Source: Dictyocoela muelleri
Taxonomy: Eukaryota; Microsporidia
Assembly: GCA_016256075.1 (NCBI GenBank)
Contig: SDVU01000046.1
Coordinates: 1-24,704, forward strand
Length of the DNA: 24,704 nt
Direction: 5' to 3'
This document shows positions 18,824 to 24,704 of the stretch, in pieces (the first letter of the stretch is position 1; each line of letters opens with the position of its first letter). Made by a program: the position numbers and the translations under genes. The notes below the pieces were generated by a model, which had not been told where the DNA came from, did no database searches, and saw nothing but the letters and a program-made list of their open reading frames with translations.

Positions 18824-19178
18824 AGTTTTATTGCTAAAAAGAAAATGTTTCGATACTTTTTTTACATCAAATAGTGTTTTTATTTTTAGTTTAGTAAATG
18901 ATTGCAATCATTATTTCTAAAACTTCACAAATATATCAAAATTTAGATTTGTATTTGTCCTATACGTTGTATTTTATCCATATGTAACCCTCAGGCAATA
19001 GTATAAGAAAAAATCATACTTGTCAATCAATATTTACGCAAAAAAATTTATTTATCGTTTTAAAAATGAAAAGCTGAAAAAGAATTTTTTATGACAAAAA
19101 AAAATCAAAATTTTGATTGATATTACAAATTTTGAAAATCTTGTTTTTAATGAAATTTTAGTATTTTAGAAATTATTT
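18824..19178. other. 3' flank of the ESF1-like gene
   Basis: AT-rich. No gene was recognised between the SINE and the end of the ESF1-like frame. Confidence 0.5.
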
Positions 19179-20237
19179 TTATTCTTTAAAATTATCTCTT
19201 GTCCTCACTTCGTCAAGGATTTTTTTATTACTTTTATATTTTTTAAAAAGTGAATGACTCGGGTCAAGTCGATATTTTTCTGAACTATATAATTTATCAA
19301 ATCTCCTGTCATTTAAATCAATTTCAAAATCAATATTTTCTTCATTTATTTTTGAATTCTTTTTGATAGAATCAGTAATCTCGATTTTTGTTAACTCATC
19401 ATTCCTCCTATTTTTAGATTTAATTTTTGATTCTTTACTAAGATTACTCCTTTCTAAATTACTATTTTTATTATCTTTTGGTATCATATCGTCATTTTTA
19501 TCATCACTACCATAAATTATTTTTTGTTTTTCTTTTTTCTTCTCATCAAACATCTTGTCAGAAAATGTTGTCGTATCTAAAATAATATTCACATTCTCTG
19601 CGGAATCAATATCGATAAGGTTATCAATTTCATCCTTTGAAACATCATCGCGTTCAAAAAGACTTTTAAGGTATTCCCCACGACCTCTATGTTTTTCGTA
19701 TAAATAAGATTTACAATCATAACATTCATCAATCAGATGTGCACTTGTAAAATATTCGTTATTACTATTTCTTTCAATATTCAAAATCACCCCATCTATT
19801 TCAATATTGTTAAGTAGATCAATAACTTCAAGAACATCCTCTTTATTTTCAAATTCGGCAATTCCGATCGTCTCTTTTTCTTCAAAAATTTTTACTGAAA
19901 TAGGATTTTTACCTGAAATATCTGAAATTATTTTATAGATATCTTCAGCCGACAGATTGGCATTTGAAAGGCCTTTGATCGTCAATTTTAATGTTTCTTT
20001 TTGTTTCTTTTTAGTTTTATTTATTATTTTATTATCTTTTTTACGATTTTTTTCCATCGTTTCTTTTTCTTCCAGATCATACCCTATTTTATACTTTTTT
20101 GGTGAATCATTCATTGATTTTTTCTTTTTTATTTTTTTACAATCATTTTTTATTATACTCGTTTCTTTTTCATCTATTGATTTTTTTCTCTCTTTTATCA
20201 AATTTTTTAATTCTGAAGATGATTTTCGCGAAGCCAT
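19179..20237 (-). CDS. ESF1: ESF1-like 18S rRNA-processing factor
   Basis: This 352-residue nucleolar-type protein is rich in Lys, Glu, Asp and Ser. ESF1 is a component of early pre-ribosomal particles needed for 18S rRNA maturation. Residues 83-155 resemble the divergent RRM-like core (LKLTIKGLSNANLSAEDIYK, then IGIAEFENKEDVLEVI), aligning with the DW...VKSEDL and YYAIV blocks of yeast Esf1. The long insert inside that region in yeast is missing. Residues 309-343 are a NUC153 motif: NDRRFDKLYSSEKYRLDPSH followed by SLFKKYKSNKKIL. Length is a little over half that of yeast Esf1. The start is the ATG at 20237, preceded directly by CCC. A TTG nine bases upstream is not a credible eukaryotic start. 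An AATAAA overlaps the stop codon. U1 RNA lies about 125 bp upstream on the same strand. Confidence 0.8.
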   Translation of the reverse strand: MASRKSSSELKNLIKERKKSIDEKETSIIKNDCKKIKKKKSMNDSPKKYKIGYDLEEKETMEKNRKKDNKIINKTKKKQKETLKLTIKGLSNANLSAEDIYKIISDISGKNPISVKIFEEKETIGIAEFENKEDVLEVIDLLNNIEIDGVILNIERNSNNEYFTSAHLIDECYDCKSYLYEKHRGRGEYLKSLFERDDVSKDEIDNLIDIDSAENVNIILDTTTFSDKMFDEKKKEKQKIIYGSDDKNDDMIPKDNKNSNLERSNLSKESKIKSKNRRNDELTKIEITDSIKKNSKINEENIDFEIDLNDRRFDKLYSSEKYRLDPSHSLFKKYKSNKKILDEVRTRDNFKE

Positions 20238-20240
20238 GGG
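20238..20240 (-). promoter_or_regulatory. CCC motif abutting the ESF1-like start codon
   Basis: On the minus strand the sequence is GTCACCCATGGC, so CCC directly precedes ATG, exactly as in the SGT1-like gene. Confidence 0.65.
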
Positions 20241-20361
20241 TGACAACTGCTTAATAATTGAAATGCTGATTTTTTAATTTTGAAAAATTTAAATTTAAAT
20301 TGATAAAATAATTAAAAAGATGAGGTGTAACGTGACTAAATGTCATATAAACTTATAAATA

Positions 20362-20476
20362 AAGATGTTACGCGAACGCAACATCTACTAAAAAAATTTG
20401 GTGGTGTCGCCAGTGGCTGACAATATTCATTGTTTGAAATGAATACGAAGATTTCTCTTCTCCACAAGGTAAGTAG
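20362..20476 (-). ncRNA. U1 spliceosomal snRNA, compact form
   Basis: On the minus strand the RNA begins with UACUUACCU (20475-20467), complementary to a consensus 5' splice site. GUGG (20465-20462) pairs with CCAC (20404-20401) as helix H. Inside it are three stem-loops: GAAGA-GAAA-UCUUC (20460-20447), AUUCAUU-UCAAAC-AAUGAAU (20444-20425) and UGUCaGCC-ACU-GGCGACA (20422-20405). Then comes an Sm site, AAAUUUUUUUAG (20399-20388), and a final 9-bp stem closed by UUCG (20385-20364) whose UGCGUUCGCG apex is identical to that of human U1 stem-loop 4. Order and topology are those of U1, in about 115 nt instead of 164. The loops lack the recognisable U1-70K and U1A protein-binding sequences. It lies upstream of ESF1, on the same strand. 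Confidence 0.85.
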
Positions 20477-20686
20477 GGGTAGTGAAAATAAAAAAATTTA
20501 AAGGTAAAATGATTTTTTTAATTAAAATTTGTTTTTATTAAATTTATTTTTTAAACAAAAATATTTGATTTTTATAATTATAAGGTTGATTTTAATTACT
20601 AAATCATGATATTGTCCAGCATTACATACAATAATAAGATGACTTTCATGAATATCAAAACAATTTAAATTAACAATAAAATAAAT
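20477..20686. other. Upstream flank of U1
   Basis: AT-rich. It presumably contains the U1 promoter, but I recognise no proximal sequence element or TATA placement with confidence. Confidence 0.4.
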
Positions 20687-21141
20687 GGGATCAAATAGCT
20701 CAATGGCCACACTCTTGAACGTAAAATTTAAATATCGTGGTCGAAATCCCTCTGATGTCACTCTTTAATAAATAATGAGGGAATGACATTAAGTGGTCAT
20801 AACTATAGAAATATACTTTAATATAAAGTTGTTCCAGTGTGGTATAGCTGTTAAGACTTGTTCTAATATGACAATGAAGCAGAAGGGACTCTCCTAGGTG
20901 TGGGGATGAGTGCGGCGACGCATCTCGGCAAAAAGTAGTGAAAATAAAAATTAATGAAAAGCCAATTACTACCTGTATCCTGCCGAGTCATTGATAAAAC
21001 GAAAATCGCGTATACAGCTGGATTTCTGGGTAGCTTAGGAATTACGTATTATTGGAACACCAAGAACCAAAGGTCTGAAGACCACTGTTTGAGATAACTC
21101 TCCGGGTTGGCAGCTATGCACGTTGTCAGCACGTAATATAA
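20687..21141 (+). mobile_element. tRNA-derived SINE, copy D (nearly full length)
   Basis: The head is TCAAATAGCTCAATGG (A box) and CGTGGTCGAAATCCCTC (decayed B box). The body is complete, with GACAATGAAGCAGAAGGGAC, TCTCCTAGGTGTGGGG, a TATCCTGCCGAGTCATTGAT block, ATCGCGTATACAGCTGG and GGGTTGGCAGCTATG near the 3' end. About 60 bp (20871-20930) are identical to copy E at the window edge, so these two are close relatives. No convincing target duplication was found. Confidence 0.88.
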
Positions 21142-21252
21142 TATTGATTATTATTTTTTGTAATTATAAAAACCTCGCGAAAGAAGGCCTCTTATAATTA
21201 TAAAATAAAAATAAATCAGAATTTGTTTTTACTATATTTGCTAATTCTAAAT

Positions 21253-21865
21253 ATGAGTTATTATCAAATAAAAGGTTTGTTAGAAAATATATCTAATGAA
21301 CCCATTTCTAAAGCTCGCAAGTTATTAAGAGGTGAGACTAAAAAAGATAAATAACAAATAGATAGTTTTTTGTGGGTATAATAAATGTGTGGAGGCAGAT
21401 GGACGTTTTTATGTCGTATAAAAATCATAAGAACACCAAATAGCGCAGATGATGAATTTACAAATACAGTATGTATTTTTGGTATAATCGATAATACACC
21501 CTAGAGAAATATTTTAGTTTAAATGTGGAAAATAGACAGTAAATACACTGACAGCTGTTATTGAGAATATAATTAATGTTTTTTATCTGTTTTTGCACCA
21601 ATGAAGTTTCATAATATTCTTCTGTTGCAAACGGTTAGGATGAAAATCATAATATAGTTAACCATTCTAGAAGATTTAAGGCTCCAGATGACACACATAT
21701 CAAAATATTGAAAGTCTATCGGCCATAATTAAATTCGGAATAATAAAACAACATGATTTAAAAAGAAATGAAATTTATGAGTGGTTAAAATAATTTACTC
21801 TTAGGCAAAAATTCCTCAAGGAAACAATATTGTCGATATTTCTGGGCATTTTTTTTTCAAAAGTC
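21253..21865 (+). pseudogene. Decayed IS1595/ISXO2-like transposase
   Basis: Fragments in several frames follow the order of the DDE_Tnp_IS1595 fold. MSYYQIKGLLENISNEPIS is at 21253. VEADGRF, with the expected first Asp context (VEVDE-like), follows near 21390, then FLCRIKIIRTPNSADDE. TVCIFGIIDNTP lies near 21467-21502 and LTAVIENIINV near 21550. VNHSRRFKAPDDTHIK lies near 21659-21706. KRNEIYEWLK and FTLRQKFLKE lie near 21762-21820. Many stops and frameshifts break it. It differs from the Merlin transposase at 10355 and so is another family. No terminal repeats were found. Confidence 0.72.
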
Positions 21866-21994
21866 TAATTAATATTTTCAAATAAATCTAATTTATTTAT
21901 AGTGTTTAACGTTGTTTTTAATTTAAATTTTGATTATATTTAATTAAAATAAAATCTTTCCAATTCGATAAATAAATTATAAATATTTTTATTA

Positions 21995-22195
21995 CAGGGT
22001 ATTTCATTTTTATATGTACAACATTTCATTTTTATATGTACAACATTTCATTTTTATATATACAACATTTTATTTTTATATATACGTCATTTCATTTGTA
22101 TTTGTACAATATTTCATTTTTATATGTAAAACATTTCATTTTTATATATACAAGATTTCATTTTTATATGTACAAAATTTCATTTTTATTTACAT
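21995..22195. repeat. Left 22-bp subterminal array of element 1
   Basis: About nine units of ATTTCATTTTTATATGTACA plus AC, each with zero to four changes. The first unit merges with the CAGGGT tip, so the array is an iterated terminal inverted repeat. Confidence 0.95.
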
Positions 22196-22222
22196 TTTTA
22201 AAAAAAAATTTACATCCCTAAA

Positions 22223-23241
22223 ATGAAGAGAAAACTTAGAAAAACGATAACCAGAGAGCTGGGAGATTTAGTAATATCTTTGTATATTACAGATGGTCAT
22301 AATGTAAGACGAATATCAGTTATAACTAAACTTCATAGACATAATGTAAGAAAGATTCTCCTGGATCATGATGATGGTTTAAATTTCCAATCTGCTAGAG
22401 AAAAAAAGAAGCCAAACTTGTAAGGAAATAAATTCTCTTTTTTTTTCTCCATCAGAGCAAGCCATATATAACAGTCTTTCATTAAATAATTCTATAATTC
22501 AAGGAGAAGTAAAAACCATAATCGCCGATTCACACAAACTGTCTATCTCTTCCTACAATTTGTCTCAAAACAAGAAAAGTTGGCCTTATACGAAAAAGGT
22601 TGACATCTGTCCAAATGAAAGAAATTATTTTGAAAGAATTAATGAAAGAAAAAGTTTTGCACCGGAAATAAGCCGAATTTCTGATTAAAATCAAGTTTTT
22701 CTTGACGAAACCGGTTTTAATGATCATTTTAAAAGGTCGTATGGTTATTCACCTAAAAACAGTAAGGCGTATATTACTGTATCCGCGAACAGGGAAGCTA
22801 ACCGAAGTTTACTTTGCGCTATAAATTCAAGGGGCATCATTGGATATTAATATTTGACCTAATCATATAATTCAAATTTGTTTTTGAGATTTATCGAGCG
22901 TGTACTCGTTCTATATTTTATAAAACCCGAATAGCATTCTAATAATGGATAATGCTAGAATTCATAAAACAAATAACGTATTATCGTTTATGCAAGAAAA
23001 AAGAATAATATACAAATTTAACATCCCACATACTCCTCAAGTTAACCCAATAGAGGAATTTTTTTCAATGTTAAAATCAAAATTTGTTACAGCAAAATTA
23101 ACATACCCTGAGATGACAATAGAGAATCTGATTGATAATGTTTGTTCTATTGCTAACAATTATTCACGTCAGTATTTAGGATTCTATAGAAATATGAGAA
23201 ATTGGCTTGAGAAGGCTAAGAGAGGAGAAACGTTTATTTAA
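22223..23241 (+). pseudogene. IS630/Tc1-like (DDE_3) transposase, broken
   Basis: The gene begins with ATG at 22223. Its first segment (to 22423) carries a helix-turn-helix region around LGDLVISLYITDGHNVRRIS and RHNVRKILL. A second readable stretch contains LSQNKKSWPYTKKVDICPNE (about 22560-22620). VFLDETGFNDHFKRSYGYSP (about 22694-22755) supplies the first catalytic Asp and SLLCAINSRGIIGY follows. MDNARIHKTNNVLSFMQ (22945) supplies the second Asp. HTPQVNPIEEFFSMLKSKF supplies the Glu, and the frame ends at 23241. All three catalytic residues survive, but at least two stops and one or two frame changes separate the segments. The family is the DDE_3 / IS630-Tc1-mariner superfamily. Confidence 0.9.
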
Positions 23242-23361
23242 TTAATAACAGATAATTTAAGATTTTTTTTATTAAAGATTTAAAATGTTTACGAGGCATG
23301 TTTCAGTTTTTATGTTTGCTATATAATTTTTTCCAGACTATTGTTTTTATCACAAAATTTT

Positions 23362-23590
23362 AATGTCATATAAAAATAAAGTGTTTTACATATAAAAATT
23401 AAATGTTGTATATATAAAAATGAAATGTTTTACATATAAAAATGAAATGTTGTACATATAAAAATGAAATGTTGTACATATAAAAATGAAATGTTGTATA
23501 TATAAAAATGAAATGTTTTACATATAAAAATGATATGTTGTACATATAAAAATGAAATGTTGTACATATAAAAATAAAATGTTGTACATA
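23362..23590. repeat. Right 22-bp subterminal array of element 1
   Basis: About ten units of TGTTGTACATATAAAAATGA plus AA, inverted relative to the left arm. Confidence 0.95.
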
Positions 23591-23920
23591 TTGCGGTATC
23601 CATCCGAATTAAATTTTAAAACTAAAAGAGATTTATTATAATACTTTATTGAATGTTTATCCCAATTGTGCATGGGTGTGATAATGCGACTTCATTTATG
23701 CTTTTTTTATCAATTTTTGTTGATTTTTATATTTGATCTAGAGTCTTATTTTTGATCTTAAAACGTAGAATTGTGATTTTTTATTATTATTTGATTTTTT
23801 TGATCATCTCGAACCAGCTGAATTATCAATTTTCCCTCCTGTCATATAAAACAATACCATCAGCCTCTTTATGATTTTCATCATGATTTGTAGCTGAATT
23901 AGTGAGTGCTACAATATAAA
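23591..23920. other. Unrelated 330-bp segment inside the right arm of element 1
   Basis: The 22-bp array breaks at ...GTACATAT and resumes at TACAATATAAAAATGAAATG. The DNA between has no 22-bp units, no long frame and no inverted ends that I could find. TACATAT and TACAATAT at the junctions could be a degraded target duplication. Ordinary spacer DNA of the element is an alternative. Confidence 0.45.
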
Positions 23921-23956
23921 AATGAAATGTAATACATATAAGCTTGAAATACCCTG

Positions 23957-24461
23957 TAAATAAATTTTTAAATATTTTTTTATTTTTTTAAACCATTAAC
24001 GGTTGAAAATTAAAAAAATAAAAAATAAAATCCAAGGTAACTCTTAGTGGTGGGCATAATACCGAACAAGACCCAATTCATGATTTAGAGATAGCATTGA
24101 TTCAAAATTCGAGTTGCTAAATTTACAATACTTTTTACTATTATCACATATAATCTTGTAATTATATTAATTCATTTTTATGTATTTTATATTTTCTTTA
24201 GACTTTTGATTTTGTGAAATTTATTTATTGTCACAGTCCGTAGAGGAAGCAAAATTGATTTTTTTAAAAAAAATCAAAATATTTAATTTTTAAAATCTAT
24301 CAAAAACTCAATGGTCTTGAAATCTATTACAAAATTTCTAATTATTAACATTATAAACTTCAAATACTCAAGATTGAGTTTTGCATATTTGTACTATGGA
24401 AATAATAAAGAAAATATAATATCATAGGGGTATTAAAATTTTTTTATTAAATTAATTTTTA
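23957..24461. other. AT-rich intergenic DNA
   Basis: No gene, RNA or repeat was recognised before the last SINE. Confidence 0.5.
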
Positions 24462-24704
24462 GGCCAGATAGATCAGTGGTTAACACTCTTTAATGTAAAA
24501 TTTAAGAATCATGGTTTGAATCTCGCTGACGTCACTCATCAATAAATAATGAGGGAATGACATTAAGCAGGTATAACTATATAATTATAGTATAATATAC
24601 AGTTGTTCCAGTGTGGTATAGCTGATAAAGACTTGGTCTAATATGACAATGAAGCAGAAGGGACTCTCCTAGGTGTGGGGATGAGTGCGGCGACGCATCT
24701 CGGC
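24462..24704 (+). mobile_element. tRNA-derived SINE, copy E, cut by the window edge
   Basis: The best-preserved head: GGCCAGATAGATCAGTGGTT (A box with one change) and CATGGTTTGAATCTCGCTGA (B box). The body agrees with copy D, including a 60-bp identical stretch at the end of the window (24645-24704). The 3' half lies outside the window. Confidence 0.9.

Larger units (their letters stand above)
21995..23956 (+). mobile_element. IS630/Tc1/mariner-like transposon with iterated arms (element 1)
   Basis: This is a 1962-bp element bounded by TA (21993-21994 and 23957-23958). The inverted tips are CAGGGTATTTCA and TGAAATACCCTG. The left arm has about nine 22-bp units (ATTTCATTTTTATATGTACA plus AC; 21995-22195). 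The right arm has about ten units in the opposite orientation (23362-23590) and one more at the tip (23921-23956). A 330-bp segment separates the last unit from the rest. The middle holds a broken DDE transposase on the plus strand (22223-23241). Confidence 0.9.

Noticed and set aside
20238-20246. TTG at 20246 as the ESF1 start
   Set aside because: Non-ATG starts are not expected, and CCC-ATG at 20237 fits the microsporidian pattern.
19957-20277. Plus-strand 106-residue Phe/Ser-rich frame opposite ESF1
   Set aside because: It is antisense to the Lys/Glu-rich ESF1 frame, a typical mirror of AAA and GAA codons.
20467-20475. AGGTAAGTA read on the plus strand as a real 5' splice site
   Set aside because: No exon or branch-point/3' site fits around it, while the opposite strand makes a complete U1 RNA from the same bases.
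22014-22226. Tyr/Phe/Ile-rich open frames over the left array of element 1
   Set aside because: They are translations of the 22-bp tandem repeat, open only because the unit lacks stops in those frames.

Overview
The window looks like a piece of a transposon-swollen microsporidian nuclear genome. The base composition is extremely AT-rich. The two intact host genes are intronless, short versions of conserved eukaryotic proteins, and each start codon directly follows a CCC triplet, as described for microsporidian start sites. The species is not identifiable from the sequence alone. Only about 1.6 kb of the 24.7 kb is convincingly host gene: an SGT1-like co-chaperone (8776-9225, +), an ESF1-like ribosome-biogenesis factor (19179-20237, -) and, immediately upstream of ESF1 on the same strand, a compact U1 spliceosomal RNA (about 20362-20476, -). 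The U1 call rests on a 5' end complementary to the 5' splice site, a four-way junction, an Sm site and a 3' stem-loop with the same apical sequence as human U1.

The rest is mobile-element debris. (1) A tRNA-headed SINE of about 450 bp occurs five times (2012, 10961, 18357, 20687, 24462). One copy has a perfect 14-bp target duplication. (2) An old Ty3/gypsy LTR fossil (2275-6622, minus orientation) sits inside that SINE copy. (3) A Merlin-type DNA transposon (9519-10910) has an 8-bp duplication and contains a 360-bp near-perfect palindrome. (4) Two IS630/Tc1/mariner-like elements (15249-16566 and 21995-23956) have TA duplications, CAGGGT tips and terminal arms built from head-to-tail 21-22 bp repeats. 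(5) A decayed IS1595/ISXO2-like transposase lies at 21253-21865. (6) Two more long foldback palindromes occur at 7951-8226 and 17937-18177.

Layout: 1-2000, AT-rich DNA with a relic repeat array and a hairpin-rich candidate RNA; 2012-6807, SINE plus nested LTR fossil; 6980-8226, inverted arrays and a foldback; 8400-9260, the SGT1 locus with two GC-rich repeats upstream; 9519-11335, Merlin plus SINE; 12324-13180, minisatellite, foldback, a 100-N gap and a heptamer array; 13915-17190, degenerate satellites flanking a mariner-like element; 17937-18812, foldback plus SINE; 19179-20476, ESF1 and U1; 20687-24704, SINE, transposase relic, mariner-like element and a SINE running off the end.

The U1 RNA and the tRNA-derived SINE family are the most noteworthy items. 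I cannot tell from here whether either has been described before.
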